From Shewanella corallii (GTDB taxonomy: Bacteria; Pseudomonadota; Gammaproteobacteria; Enterobacterales; Shewanellaceae), in the NCBI RefSeq assembly GCF_023349125.1, contig NZ_JAKIKT010000008.1, positions 62,001-126,000 of the forward strand: 64,000 nt of DNA. Direction: 5' to 3'. A model generated the notes under the pieces. It was not told the DNA's origin. It saw only the letters and a list, made by a program, of their open reading frames with translations, and searched no databases. Positions within the stretch are counted from its first letter, which is position 1, and the number at the start of each line of letters is the position of its first letter. Made by a program: the position numbers and the translations under genes. Below are positions 24,984 to 34,426 of the stretch, one piece after another.

Positions 24984-25766
24984 ATGAGACTCTATCTGAT
25001 TACCCTGGTTTTATTGGCAGCTTGTGGTGGAAGTGAAAGCCAGGATTCTGTGCAGCCAGACAAGTATCCAGGCAATCCCAAAGGGCCGCAAACAAATAGG
25101 ACGATACCCGATAATAAAAACCACTACCCCTATCGAATCTTGATATTTGGAAACAGCCACACTGCAGGTATTGCGCCTCTCATACAGACACTTCTAAATA
25201 CCGGATTACCTCAACATGAATCTGAGGTGGTAGGTGCCGGAGGCGGCTTTCTAAGTGACAACCTGTACAACCAGAGTGCCATTAATAAGCTTAAGGACGA
25301 GCGCTGGACTCATGTCATTTTACAGGGGCAGAAGTACTCTCAATCAGGTACTCGCGTCTACCCCACAACCGCCGCTCAGATATGGATAGCCAGAGCCAAA
25401 GAACAGGGTGCTACTCCTGTACTGTTTCCTGAACATCCTCAAATAGGGAATGCACTTGAAGCAAGGCAAGTTCACAACCTTCACAAGAATATTGCTGAGC
25501 AGCAAGCCAGTTGTGTTGCTCCTGTTGGGCTGGCATGGGATTTGGCGCTTGAGAAAGAACCTGGCTTACGACTCCATGCGGACGATGGCAATCACGCCGC
25601 AATTGCAGGAAGACTGTTAACTGCGCTGGTGTTTTATGAAGTGACCTCCGGCCAGTCAGCAGATTTACTGCCCTATATACCAGATGTTCAGGTCGATGAG
25701 TTTACTCAATCCTTGTTGGGACAGATCGCGTCAGAAGCTATTCAGGCAAATCCAGCCTGTGAATAA
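24984..25766 (+). CDS. SGNH/GDSL-like lipoprotein hydrolase
   Basis: 260 aa from ATG 24984 (GGAG 9 nt upstream); the frame is open further upstream inside the previous gene, but only this start gives a lipoprotein signal (LYLITLVLLAAC, Cys at 15). The SGNH-type block I is ILIFGNSHTAGI; a middle block is THVILQGQKYS; the catalytic Asp/His block is DDGNHAAIAGRLL. The usual Ser in GDSL is replaced by the GNSH arrangement seen in a subset of SGNH proteins. It is probably a periplasmic or surface esterase acting with the preceding hydrolase. Confidence 0.8.
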   Translation: MRLYLITLVLLAACGGSESQDSVQPDKYPGNPKGPQTNRTIPDNKNHYPYRILIFGNSHTAGIAPLIQTLLNTGLPQHESEVVGAGGGFLSDNLYNQSAINKLKDERWTHVILQGQKYSQSGTRVYPTTAAQIWIARAKEQGATPVLFPEHPQIGNALEARQVHNLHKNIAEQQASCVAPVGLAWDLALEKEPGLRLHADDGNHAAIAGRLLTALVFYEVTSGQSADLLPYIPDVQVDEFTQSLLGQIASEAIQANPACE

Positions 25767-25779
25767 CAACCCTAAAACA

Positions 25780-25809
25780 AAAAAATCCCCGCAACTGCGG
25801 GGATTTTTT
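25780..25809. terminator. Bidirectional terminator, SGNH gene / fdx
   Basis: Arms AAAAAATCCCCGC (25780-25792) and GCGGGGATTTTTT (25797-25809). It separates convergent genes. Confidence 0.93.
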
Positions 25810-25828
25810 GTGAAGCTGGCGGTTAGCC

Positions 25829-26164
25829 TTAGCCTTCACTCACCATATTGATGGTGTACTTTGGAATATCCACTACCAGATCACAGTCGACAACCTTGGC
25901 CTGACAGGACAAACGGCTTTCCGGCTCCAGTCCCCAGGCTTTATCCAGCATGTCATCTTCCAACTCGTCACTTGGCTCCAGTTCATCGAAGCCTTCACGA
26001 ACGATACAGTGACAGGTGGTACAGGCACAGGACTTCTCACAGGCGTGTTCAATCATAATGCCGTTACGCAGGGCAACGTCCAGAATGGTCTCACCGACTT
26101 CAGCTTCAACCACCGCACCCTCAGGGCACAGATCTTCGTGTGGCAAAAATACTAACTTTGGCAT
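25829..26164 (-). CDS. fdx: ISC-system 2Fe-2S ferredoxin
   Basis: 111 aa, same length as E. coli Fdx. The adrenodoxin-type ligands Cys42, Cys48, Cys51 and Cys87 are in the expected positions (ACEKSCACTTCHC and SRLSCQAK). It supplies electrons during Fe-S cluster assembly on IscU. Last gene of the isc operon here: a terminator follows, and no iscX is seen after it. Confidence 0.97.
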   Translation of the reverse strand: MPKLVFLPHEDLCPEGAVVEAEVGETILDVALRNGIMIEHACEKSCACTTCHCIVREGFDELEPSDELEDDMLDKAWGLEPESRLSCQAKVVDCDLVVDIPKYTINMVSEG

Positions 26165-26176
26165 AACTGCAATTAC

Positions 26177-28039
26177 CTATATTTGATCGACCGACTGACC
26201 CGCCAGGGCCTGACGAATAGAGTTGTCCATTCTGCGCGCAGCAAACTCCTGAGTTTTAACGTCCAGAGCTTCAATCGCCTTGGTGATGGCGTCAGCGTCT
26301 TCGCCACCGGCAAGGTTCGCCAAATCAGCCATAGCTGCATCAATGGCATTACGCTCCTGCTCAGACAGCAATTCGCCGTCTTTAGCCAGCGCAGAATGTA
26401 AGGATTCAAGCACCCGCGCAGCTTCAACCTGCTGTTCGGCCAGCATACGACGGGAGATATCATCCTTCGCATGCTTCATAGAATCTTTCAGCATGGTGGC
26501 AATTTCGGTATCAGACAATCCGAAAGAGGGCTTCACCTGAATGCTGGATTGTACGCCGGTTGATTTCTCCATGGCCGTCACACTCAGCAAACCGTCAGCA
26601 TCGACCTGGAAAGTAACGCGAATGTGGGCAGCACCGGCAGCCAGAGGCGGAATACCTTTAAGCGTAAAGCGCGCCAGCGAGCGACAATCGTCAACCAACT
26701 CACGCTCGCCCTGGACCACATGGAAGGCCATGGCTGTCTGGCCATCTTTAAAGGTGGTAAATTCCTGTGCACGGGCAACCGGGATAGTGGTATTACGGGA
26801 CACCACCTTTTCCACCAAACCGCCCATGGTTTCAATACCCAGAGACAGTGGCAGTACATCCAGCAGCAACAGGTCAGATTCAGGCTTGTTACCCACCAGA
26901 ATATCCGCCTGAATAGCCGCACCAATCGCCACGACTTTATCAGGATCAATGGAGGTCAAAGGCGTCTTTCCAAAGAAACCGGCCACCTGCTCGCGAACCA
27001 GTGGCACACGGGTAGAACCACCTACCATAACGGTTTCCAGCACTTCATCCACCGATACTCCTGCATCACGCATAGCGCGGCGGCAGGCTGCGATAGTTTT
27101 ACGTACCAGAGAGCTTATCATCTCGTCGAACTGAGCACGGCTTACCTCTGCTTGCAGTTCGCGGCCGTCATCCAGCGAAATAGTCGCAACTGCGGTGTCA
27201 GCATAGGTCAGGGCTTCTTTAACCCGGCGGGCTTCAATCAGCAACTGGCGATTAGTTTGAGCGCTGCACTCCTGCAGTTCCCACTCAAGCTTGAGATGCT
27301 GTTGCAACAGATGATCGAAGTCATCGCCGCCCAATGCCGAGTCACCGCCAGTGGCCAGCACCTCAAACACGCCCTTGTTCAGGCGCAGGATTGAGATATC
27401 AAAAGTACCACCGCCCAGGTCGTAAACGGCGATCACGCCTTCCTGTTTGGAGTCCAGACCATAAGCAATCGCTGCAGCGGTTGGCTCGTTCAGCAAACGC
27501 AGAACTTTAAGTCCCAACAGTCCGGCGGCATCCTTGGTACCCTGACGCTGGGCATCATCAAAGTATGCGGGGACGGTAATCACCACACCTTCGAGCTGGC
27601 CACCCATGGTCTCTTCTGCGCGGGTAATCAGCGGTCTGAGGATTTCTGCACTGACCTGAATAGGGTTAACCTGCCCCTGACGGGTGTTAAATACCGGCAA
27701 TCCATGTTCACTGGCACTGAACTCATAGGCGTGTTGGTGCTCACCGGACTGTATATCAGCCAGGCTGCGGCCCATAAAGCGCTTAACGGATACTATGGTG
27801 TTGACGGGGTCTTTGGCAGAGTGAGCTGCAGCCTCATAGCCAGTCTGAATGTCAGTTTCGCCATAATGCACGATAGATGGCAGGGAATGTCTGCCTTGCT
27901 CATCCGGCAAGGTCGTCGCTTCGCCGCTGCGTACAGCAGCAACCAGAGAATTGGTGGTGCCAAGGTCAATACCGACGGCCAATCTGTGCTGATGTGGCGC
28001 GGCACTCTGACCTGGCTCTGCAATCTGCAATAGGGCCAT
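26177..28039 (-). CDS. hscA: Fe-S assembly Hsp70 chaperone HscA
   Basis: 620 aa. A specialised Hsp70 that, with HscB, releases the Fe-S cluster from IscU. Signatures: VGIDLGTTNSLVA, IAVYDLGGGTFDIS, and VMVGGSTRVPLVREQV; the substrate-binding domain starts near VLPLSLGIETMGG. The N-terminal extension rich in Ala/Gln/His is typical of HscA. The gap to fdx is 12 nt. Confidence 0.97.
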   Translation of the reverse strand: MALLQIAEPGQSAAPHQHRLAVGIDLGTTNSLVAAVRSGEATTLPDEQGRHSLPSIVHYGETDIQTGYEAAAHSAKDPVNTIVSVKRFMGRSLADIQSGEHQHAYEFSASEHGLPVFNTRQGQVNPIQVSAEILRPLITRAEETMGGQLEGVVITVPAYFDDAQRQGTKDAAGLLGLKVLRLLNEPTAAAIAYGLDSKQEGVIAVYDLGGGTFDISILRLNKGVFEVLATGGDSALGGDDFDHLLQQHLKLEWELQECSAQTNRQLLIEARRVKEALTYADTAVATISLDDGRELQAEVSRAQFDEMISSLVRKTIAACRRAMRDAGVSVDEVLETVMVGGSTRVPLVREQVAGFFGKTPLTSIDPDKVVAIGAAIQADILVGNKPESDLLLLDVLPLSLGIETMGGLVEKVVSRNTTIPVARAQEFTTFKDGQTAMAFHVVQGERELVDDCRSLARFTLKGIPPLAAGAAHIRVTFQVDADGLLSVTAMEKSTGVQSSIQVKPSFGLSDTEIATMLKDSMKHAKDDISRRMLAEQQVEAARVLESLHSALAKDGELLSEQERNAIDAAMADLANLAGGEDADAITKAIEALDVKTQEFAARRMDNSIRQALAGQSVDQI

Positions 28040-28109
28040 AATGCTTAACTCTTAAAAATTTGGCCCAATATTAAATTGAGCCAAAGAAAATGAAAACAGC
28101 TACAGCGAA

Positions 28110-28634
28110 CTATTCAAACAAGGCGTCTTCGGCCCGGGCGAGTTCATCCTGTAACTTAGCCATAAATTTGAGCTTACGGATCTGATCAGCGGCCTTGATG
28201 TCGTCATCCTCGGCATGACTTGCCAAAAGAGCGGAAAGGCTGGAAAAAACATCTCGCTGGTAGGCAGCAAATGAGGTGTGCAGCTCGTCAATCATGGCAT
28301 CAGGCTGGCTGCTGTGAGCAATATCTTCCAGCGCCTCACGCCATTCCATTTGCTGCATCAAAAAGCCAGTGTCTTTCACTGTCGTGGTTTCGTGACTAAT
28401 GTCCAAACCACGAAGGGCCAGTATATGTTCTGCCCTGCGAAGAGGATCTTTCAGCGTTTGAAAACCATCGTTAACCTGAGCCGTTTTTTGCACAGCTAAC
28501 ATGATCTCCTGCTCGCTGCCTCCTGCAAATTTATCAGGATGCACCGCCCGCTGCAGCTCCCGGTAACGGGAAGACAGCTCAGCGGTGTCGAGCTCGAAGG
28601 ACTGGGGAAAATCAAATAACTCGAAGTAGTTCAT
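28110..28634 (-). CDS. hscB: J-domain co-chaperone HscB
   Basis: 174 aa from ATG 28634, giving the conserved MNYFELFDFP start; the frame runs further upstream into iscA only through alternative codons. The J domain carries the HPD motif (AVHPDKF), and the C-terminal helical bundle binds IscU. It begins 5 nt after the iscA stop. Confidence 0.96.
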   Translation of the reverse strand: MNYFELFDFPQSFELDTAELSSRYRELQRAVHPDKFAGGSEQEIMLAVQKTAQVNDGFQTLKDPLRRAEHILALRGLDISHETTTVKDTGFLMQQMEWREALEDIAHSSQPDAMIDELHTSFAAYQRDVFSSLSALLASHAEDDDIKAADQIRKLKFMAKLQDELARAEDALFE

Positions 28635-28639
28635 AGACG

Positions 28640-28963
28640 TCAGACAGTGAAGCTCTCGCCACAACCACATTCGCCTTTGGCGTTGGGGTTATTGAACTGG
28701 AAACCCTCGTTGAGGCCTTCCTTAACAAAATCCAGCTCAATACCCTGAAGGTAGATAAAGCTCTTGGCATCAATAATGATATTCACGCCTTCCACTTCAT
28801 ATATCTCATCATCGGCATTCAGCTCATCAACGAACTCAAGCACATAGGCCATACCGCTACAACCTGAGGTTTTCAGGCCCAGGCGCAAACCCAGACCTTT
28901 ACCTCTGTTGGCCAGGAATGACTTAACCCGCTCAACTGCTGCCGGTGTCATTGTAACTGCCAT
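28640..28963 (-). CDS. iscA: A-type Fe-S carrier IscA
   Basis: 107 aa. The three ligand cysteines are present: one in LKTSGCSGMAY and two in the C-terminal GECGCGESF. It carries iron or nascent 4Fe-4S clusters to targets. Set between iscU (11 nt) and hscB (5 nt). Confidence 0.97.
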   Translation of the reverse strand: MAVTMTPAAVERVKSFLANRGKGLGLRLGLKTSGCSGMAYVLEFVDELNADDEIYEVEGVNIIIDAKSFIYLQGIELDFVKEGLNEGFQFNNPNAKGECGCGESFTV

Positions 28964-28974
28964 ATAGACTCCGC

Positions 28975-29358
28975 TTATTCGCCTTGTTTGGCTTTGTAAT
29001 CATCCAATGCTGCCTTGATGGCATCTTCTGCCAAAATTGAGCAGTGGATTTTTACCGGTGGCAAGGCCAACTCTTCAGCGATGTCGGTGTTCTTGATGGC
29101 AGCAGCTTCATCGATGCTCTTACCTTTCACCCACTCAGTCACCAATGAGCTGGATGCGATTGCACTGCCACAGCCATAGGTTTTGAACTTGGCGTCTTCA
29201 ATGATGCCAGCATCATTGATCTTCAATTGCAGCTTCATCACGTCGCCACAAGCTGGGGCGCCAACCATACCGGTTACTACGGATGGGTCGTTCTTATCGA
29301 AAGAACCAACGTTGCGAGGGTTCTCGTAGTGGTCAATTACTTTTTCGCTATATGCCAT
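28975..29358 (-). CDS. iscU: Fe-S cluster scaffold IscU
   Basis: 127 aa. Cluster ligands Cys37 (GAPACGD), Cys63 (YGCGSA) and Cys106 (KIHCSILA) are present, together with the HscA-binding LPPVK motif (ALPPVKIHC). The fold length and order are as in E. coli. Confidence 0.98.
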   Translation of the reverse strand: MAYSEKVIDHYENPRNVGSFDKNDPSVVTGMVGAPACGDVMKLQLKINDAGIIEDAKFKTYGCGSAIASSSLVTEWVKGKSIDEAAAIKNTDIAEELALPPVKIHCSILAEDAIKAALDDYKAKQGE

Positions 29359-29391
29359 GATACTGCTCCAACTCTAATATTCTGCTCAGGA

Positions 29392-30606
29392 TTAGTGGTG
29401 GTTCCACTGCACCTTGGTCAAATCCACACCGTCTTTGAACATTTCCCACAGCGGCGACATTTCGCGCAACTTGCCGATGGAGTTCCTGATGGTTTCAATG
29501 GCGTAATCAATTTCTTCTTCAGTGGTAAAACGGCCAATGGAGAAGCGAATGGAACTGTGAGCCATCTCATCGTTCAGACCCAGAGCACGCAGCACATAGC
29601 TTGGCTCCAGACTGGCGGAAGTACAGGCCGAGCCTGAGGATACTGCCAGATCTTTCAGGGCCATCATCAGCGACTCACCCTCAACATAGTTGAAGCTGAC
29701 ATTCAGGTTGCCGCAATAACGCTGGTCCACATCACCATTGATATAAGTTTCTTCAATATCTTTAATACCGTTCCACAACTTGTCGCGCAGGAAACGGATG
29801 CGGTCGTTGTCTTTTTCCATGTCCGCTTTGGCAACGGCTGCCGCTTCACCCAGACCCACGATCTGATGAGTTGCCAGGGTGCCGCTACGCATACCACGCT
29901 CATGACCACCACCGTGCATTTGCGCTTCCAGACGGATGCGAGGCTTGCGGCGAACATACAGTGCGCCGATACCTTTAGGGCCGTACATCTTGTGACCGGA
30001 AATTGAGAGCAGGTCTACTTTGGTTTTCTGCACGTCGATTGGCATTTTGCCAACACTCTGGGCAGCATCAACGTGGAAGATAATACCTTTGCTGCGGCAC
30101 AGTTCGCCGATAGCATCGATATCATGAACAACGCCAATTTCGTTGTTAACATGCATCAGAGTCAGCAGAATGGTGTCATCACGCATTGCTGCTTCCAGAC
30201 GCTCCATCGGAATAATGCCGTTGGCCGCTGGCTCCAGATAGGTCACTTCATAACCTTCACGCTCCAGCTGACGACAAGTATCCAGCACTGCTTTGTGCTC
30301 AGTCTTACTGGTGATGATGTGCTTGCCCTTCTTCTGATAGAAGTGAGCAATGCCTTTGATAGCCAGGTTATCAGACTCGGTCGCACCAGAAGTCAGTACG
30401 ATTTCACGATGGTCTGCGTTAATCAGTTCAGCAACCTGAGCACGAGCGTTATCAACCGCCTCTTCTGCCTGCCAGCCGTATCTGTGAGAACGGGAGGCCG
30501 GGTTGCCGAAGATGCCGTCCATAGTCATGTACTGCATCATTTTTTCTGCGACACGAGGGTCAACAGGGGTTGTTGCTGAATAGTCAAGGTAGATAGGAAG
30601 CTTCAT
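29392..30606 (-). CDS. iscS: Cysteine desulfurase IscS
   Basis: 404 aa from ATG 30606 (GGAG upstream), equal to E. coli IscS. A PLP enzyme: Lys in SGHKMYGPKG binds PLP, and the active Cys is in SGSACTSASLEP. It supplies sulfur for clusters and for tRNA thiolation. The 80-nt iscR-iscS gap is retained. Confidence 0.98.
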   Translation of the reverse strand: MKLPIYLDYSATTPVDPRVAEKMMQYMTMDGIFGNPASRSHRYGWQAEEAVDNARAQVAELINADHREIVLTSGATESDNLAIKGIAHFYQKKGKHIITSKTEHKAVLDTCRQLEREGYEVTYLEPAANGIIPMERLEAAMRDDTILLTLMHVNNEIGVVHDIDAIGELCRSKGIIFHVDAAQSVGKMPIDVQKTKVDLLSISGHKMYGPKGIGALYVRRKPRIRLEAQMHGGGHERGMRSGTLATHQIVGLGEAAAVAKADMEKDNDRIRFLRDKLWNGIKDIEETYINGDVDQRYCGNLNVSFNYVEGESLMMALKDLAVSSGSACTSASLEPSYVLRALGLNDEMAHSSIRFSIGRFTTEEEIDYAIETIRNSIGKLREMSPLWEMFKDGVDLTKVQWNHH

Positions 30607-30686
30607 CACTCACTCCGTACTTGGCATTGCCATACAGGCCTTACTGCCGACAACGTACTTCAAAAATTTGCTTTATAATCCGGGGC

Positions 30687-31148
30687 TCAAGCGGTTACCC
30701 GCTGGTCTTGCTGGATTTTATCCTGTTGAATCGAGATAAATTGCACATCCCGCTTCTGCATCAGTCCAGCCAGACTAATACCGTTTAAAAACTCTGAAAT
30801 TTGCTTGCTGAGGTCACCCCACAGAGAGTGGGTCAGGCAGCGGTTACCACCCTGGCAGTTGCCTTTGCCGTGACAACGTGTGGCGTCGACGGTTTCATCC
30901 ACCGCCATAACTACCATGCCGACGGAAATCTCATCTGCCTCCAGACCGAGACGATATCCGCCTCCGGGTCCACGTACACTGGCTACCAGCCCCTGCTTTC
31001 TCAGCTTGGCAAAAAGTTGTTCGAGATAGGACAATGATATCCCCTGTCTTTCAGAGATATCTGCCAAAGGGACGGGTCCCGCAGTAGAGTGAATCGCCAC
31101 ATCTAACATGGCGGTAACTGCGTAGCGACCTTTAGATGTCAGTTTCAT
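30687..31148 (-). CDS. iscR: Fe-S-sensing repressor IscR
   Basis: 153 aa, Rrf2 family. The N-terminal winged helix begins MKLTSKGRYAVTAMLD; the cluster-binding cysteines lie in CHGKGNCQGGNRC (spacing as Cys92/98/104 of E. coli). It represses its own operon as the holo form. Two boxes matching the type 1 IscR motif lie directly upstream. Confidence 0.97.
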   Translation of the reverse strand: MKLTSKGRYAVTAMLDVAIHSTAGPVPLADISERQGISLSYLEQLFAKLRKQGLVASVRGPGGGYRLGLEADEISVGMVVMAVDETVDATRCHGKGNCQGGNRCLTHSLWGDLSKQISEFLNGISLAGLMQKRDVQFISIQQDKIQQDQRVTA

Positions 31149-31189
31149 AACTCAATATTGCTCCCCTGTTGATATGGAAGCAGTTAATC

Positions 31190-31239
31190 ATACCCAAGTA
31201 AAACAGTCAAGTATTTAACCAACCAAATCACTCAAGTAT
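31190..31239 (-). promoter_or_regulatory. Two abutting type 1 IscR boxes at the isc promoter
   Basis: Box A (31190-31214) reads on the minus strand ATACTTGACTGTTTTACT followed by TGGGTAT, close to the E. coli type 1 consensus. It contains a -35 TTGACT with a -10-like TTAACT 17 nt on. Box B (31215-31239) starts ATACTTGAGTGATTT and is weaker in its second half. The two 25-bp boxes touch end to end. Confidence 0.82.
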
Positions 31240-31626
31240 TAAAGTCCTCGCCACAATCCTACCTCACCTTCAGGCGCACGTATTTAACCTTATTTCGCTG
31301 CCACTATTCAATGGCAGGAGATTAAAATCACAGCGATTAGGTCAGATAATGAGATCAAACTCATCCAGAGACTTCGGGCGCTCCCTCGCGCCCTCTCATT
31401 CAGAGCCACAGAACCCAGCTACATCCGGCTTAGATAGCCAGCGGCGGAACTGCATAAGTGTCAGCATCTGGTCAAAAGCACCGGCGGCCCGCCCAGGATG
31501 TTCTGGATGGGCTGAGCAGTCCATATGGAGATGAAAGCGCTCAAGCTCTCCACCAGCTCTTTATCTTATGTAGTGCTTGTTATTCAGACCACTTAAGCAG
31601 AGTTAAGCAGAATCAGCGGCACCCGG
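31240..31626. other. Intergenic region iscR / cysE
   Basis: About 390 bp between the isc promoter and the cysE stop. Short ORFs here lack ribosome sites and family resemblance. I see no terminator, repeat or RNA gene. Confidence 0.4.
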
Positions 31627-32469
31627 TCAGATACCGCCGCCCTCCATAAAGCCTGAATTACTGATGTTCTGGTCCATCTCAAGGGAAGGTTTGTCTGTCG
31701 CGGGCTTTCCAATGATCTTGGCTGGCACACCTGCAGCAGTGGTGTGTGCAGGAACCGGAATTAACACCACAGAACAGGCTGCGATTTTTGCACCTTCTCC
31801 CACTTCGATGTTACCCAGTACTTTAGCCCCCGCGCCAATCATGACACCGGTACGAATTTTAGGGTGACGATCACCACTTTCTTTACCCGTGCCACCCAGG
31901 GTGACATCCTGAAGAATGGATACATCATCTTCCACTACTGCGGTCTCGCCAATCACTATGCCAGTCGCGTGGTCAAACATGATACCCCGACCAATCTTCG
32001 CGGCCGGATGGACATCAACCTGACAGGCAACTGAAATCTGATTTTGCAGATAAACAGCCAGTTCACGACGACCTTGCGACCACAGCCAATTGGCCACCCG
32101 AAAGCCCTGTAGTGCATGAAAACCTTTCAGATAAAGGAGTGGCGTAGAATAAAGTTCGATAGCCGGGTCTCGCTCCACCGTTGCGCAAATATCACAAGCA
32201 GCAGATAAAACGATCTCTTTGTCCCCGGCATAAGCCTCTTCCACGACTTCCCGGACAGCCATTGCAGGCATACTTGGCGTTGCCAACTTGTTCGCCAAAA
32301 TATAGCTCAGTGCTGCAGCGAGCGTATCGTGCTTAATAATGGTTGCATGGAAAAAGCTCGCCAACATGGGCTCACGTTCAGTTTGCTCTTTTGCTTCTCG
32401 CTTAATCGCATTCCAGACGTTGTCTTGCTGACACTTTTTTTCCCGACCTTCGCCACATGTCCTTTGCAT
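31627..32469 (-). CDS. cysE: Serine O-acetyltransferase
   Basis: 280 aa. It makes O-acetylserine for cysteine synthesis. The N-terminal helical region (EREPMLASFFHATIIKHDTLAAALSYILANKL) and the left-handed beta-helix with hexapeptide repeats (HPAAKIGRGIMFDHATGIVIGE, in part) match E. coli CysE, as does the terminal EMDQN region that docks in CysK. The tail ends in Ile, as required for that interaction. About 10 extra N-terminal residues are present if ATG 32469 is used. Beside iscR, linking cysteine supply with IscS. Confidence 0.96.
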   Translation of the reverse strand: MQRTCGEGREKKCQQDNVWNAIKREAKEQTEREPMLASFFHATIIKHDTLAAALSYILANKLATPSMPAMAVREVVEEAYAGDKEIVLSAACDICATVERDPAIELYSTPLLYLKGFHALQGFRVANWLWSQGRRELAVYLQNQISVACQVDVHPAAKIGRGIMFDHATGIVIGETAVVEDDVSILQDVTLGGTGKESGDRHPKIRTGVMIGAGAKVLGNIEVGEGAKIAACSVVLIPVPAHTTAAGVPAKIIGKPATDKPSLEMDQNISNSGFMEGGGI

Positions 32470-32729
32470 GCCTGTACCCTACTTATTTCACTTACACTAT
32501 TAAGAACCTGCTTCGCATCGTTATGTTTCATTCAATAACAATGCTCACGCTTAACATTGGCTCATTTACGTTCGCAGCTGACAGCAACTTCCTTTTGCAC
32601 GCCCTCGCCATCCATTGAAGAATCTTAAACTAAGAGAAGCATACAACCCAAGTAGCCTCCGGCCCCTTTATAAGCTGATAACCTAAACTGGCTAACCTTG
32701 CCTCACTTATAGTTCTGTCCTGCCTGCGT

Positions 32730-33452
32730 TTATTTGTCGTCGCCGACTTTCTTGTCCACCGACGTCAGAATGCCACGCAGAATATTCATTTCCTGACTTT
32801 CGATACGTGCCTTGGTGAACAAACGTCTCAGCTTGGTCATCACCTGGCCCGGATGGTTCTTAATAATAAAACCGGTGCGGGTCAAAGTTTGCTCCAGATG
32901 AGTGAAAAAACGCTCATGGTCTTCGTTGGATGGATACTCAACGACGTCAGCTTCCTGCTCCTGACCGGCCAACCAGGCCATTCGGGTTTCATAACACACC
33001 AATTGCACGGCCTGAGCCAGGTTCAGTGAGCTGTATTCTGGGTTGGCAGGAATAAACAGGTGGTAGTTACAACGCTGCAATTCTTCATTGTTCAGGCCAT
33101 GATTTTCACGACCAAACACAATGGCAACCTGCCCCGATGCAGATTCAGCAGCCATCTTCTCGCCGGCCTGACGAGGGTCCAGCATTGGCCAGTCCAGCGT
33201 ACGGCTGCGGGCAGAGGTCGCGATCACCAGGCTGCAGTCTTTAATGGCTTCTTCCATTGAGTCGACAGTTTTCAGCGACTTGAGAATATCGCAGGCACCA
33301 GCAGCCAGGGCCACAGATTGACCGTCTGGTTCGCACCTTGGTTCGGCAAGATACAGATTGGACAACCCCATGGTTTTCATGGCGCGGGCAACGGAACCAA
33401 TATTTCCCGGGTGAGAAGTACCGACTAAAACAACGCGGATATTACTGAGCAT
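32730..33452 (-). CDS. trmJ: tRNA (cytidine/uridine-32-2'-O)-methyltransferase TrmJ
   Basis: 240 aa, SPOUT family with the deep trefoil knot. Motifs: VLVGTSHPGNIGSVARAMKTMGL at the N-terminus, IVFGRENHGLNNEEL, and IPANPEYSSLNLAQAVQLVCYE (knot). It methylates position 32 of several tRNAs using AdoMet. The order suhB/trmJ/cysE/iscR is conserved in gammaproteobacteria. Confidence 0.96.
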   Translation of the reverse strand: MLSNIRVVLVGTSHPGNIGSVARAMKTMGLSNLYLAEPRCEPDGQSVALAAGACDILKSLKTVDSMEEAIKDCSLVIATSARSRTLDWPMLDPRQAGEKMAAESASGQVAIVFGRENHGLNNEELQRCNYHLFIPANPEYSSLNLAQAVQLVCYETRMAWLAGQEQEADVVEYPSNEDHERFFTHLEQTLTRTGFIIKNHPGQVMTKLRRLFTKARIESQEMNILRGILTSVDKKVGDDK

Positions 33453-33534
33453 GGAAGATCTTAATTTAATTCACAAACACTGGGGCTGAATACTAACATG
33501 TCGGCGAGGGTTTACTTAACAACAAAATCTGCAT

Positions 33535-33562
33535 TTGATATGTCCTTCGTTTCGGGTATAAT
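33535..33562 (+). promoter_or_regulatory. Sigma-70 promoter of suhB
   Basis: TTGATA (33535-33540), 16-nt spacer, TATAAT (33557-33562). Transcription would start near 33569, about 38 nt before the ATG. Confidence 0.75.
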
Positions 33563-33606
33563 CGCGCCGCTATTTTTACTCGTTCTTTAACATCCAGGGG
33601 ATTGCA

Positions 33607-34410
33607 ATGCATCCAATGCTGACCATCGCTGTCCGCGCTGCCCGCGCTGCCGGCCAAACAATTATGCGTGCTTACACTGACTTCGATCGCGTTGAAGTTA
33701 GCGCCAAAGGTATTAACGATTACGTGACCAGTGTAGACAAGGAAGCAGAAGCAGCTATCGTGTACCAGATCCGCAAATCTTACCCTGACCACACTATTGT
33801 GGGCGAGGAGAGCGGCGAAAACCGTGGTACCAACAAAGATTATATCTGGGTAGTAGATCCTCTGGATGGCACCACCAACTTCGTGAAGGGTATCCCTCAC
33901 TTCGCGGTTTCCATCGCTCTGCAATACAAAGGCAAAACTGAAGTTGCCGTGGTATTCGATCCTGTTCGCAATGAAATGTTCACTGCGGTACGTGGTCAGG
34001 GTGCCAAAATGAATGACTTCCGCGTTCGTGTTTCCAACAACACTGATATCAGCACCAGCATTGTTGCGACCGGCTTCCCTTTCAAGGCCCGTCAGCACAC
34101 TGAAACCTACATGAACATTCTGGGTGAAGTTTTCGCTCACTGCGCAGACCTGCGTCGCAGCGGCAGCGCAGCACTGGATCTGGCTTATGTTGCAGCCGGT
34201 CGTATGGAAGGTTACTTCGAAATCGGCCTGAAGCCATGGGACATTGCTGCGGGCGATCTGATCGTTCGTGAAGCCGGTGGTACTGTCACTGATTTCACCG
34301 GCGGCCACGGTTACCTGTTGTCCGGTAACATCATTGCCGGTAACCCGAAGAGCACTATGACTCTGGTTAAGACTGTGCGTCCTCTGCTGAGCGAGGCGCT
34401 GAAGCGCTAA
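33607..34410 (+). CDS. suhB: Inositol-1-monophosphatase / NusA-binding protein SuhB
   Basis: 267 aa. Mg-dependent IMPase fold: GEESGE, WVVDPLDGTTNF and KPWDIAAGDLIVREAGG carry the metal ligands. In E. coli SuhB also takes part in rRNA antitermination complexes. Codon use is strongly biased toward major codons, which suggests high expression. Divergent from trmJ; ends in a strong terminator. Confidence 0.96.
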   Translation: MHPMLTIAVRAARAAGQTIMRAYTDFDRVEVSAKGINDYVTSVDKEAEAAIVYQIRKSYPDHTIVGEESGENRGTNKDYIWVVDPLDGTTNFVKGIPHFAVSIALQYKGKTEVAVVFDPVRNEMFTAVRGQGAKMNDFRVRVSNNTDISTSIVATGFPFKARQHTETYMNILGEVFAHCADLRRSGSAALDLAYVAAGRMEGYFEIGLKPWDIAAGDLIVREAGGTVTDFTGGHGYLLSGNIIAGNPKSTMTLVKTVRPLLSEALKR

Positions 34411-34426
34411 TCAGCTCCAGCTGAAG

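Noticed and set aside
31349..31534. 61-codon ORF between iscR and cysE
   Set aside because: No ribosome site, Ser/Arg-rich, overlaps another equally poor frame.
32307..32531. 74-codon ORF at the start of cysE in another frame
   Set aside because: Overlaps the conserved cysE N-terminus; no ribosome site or homology pattern.
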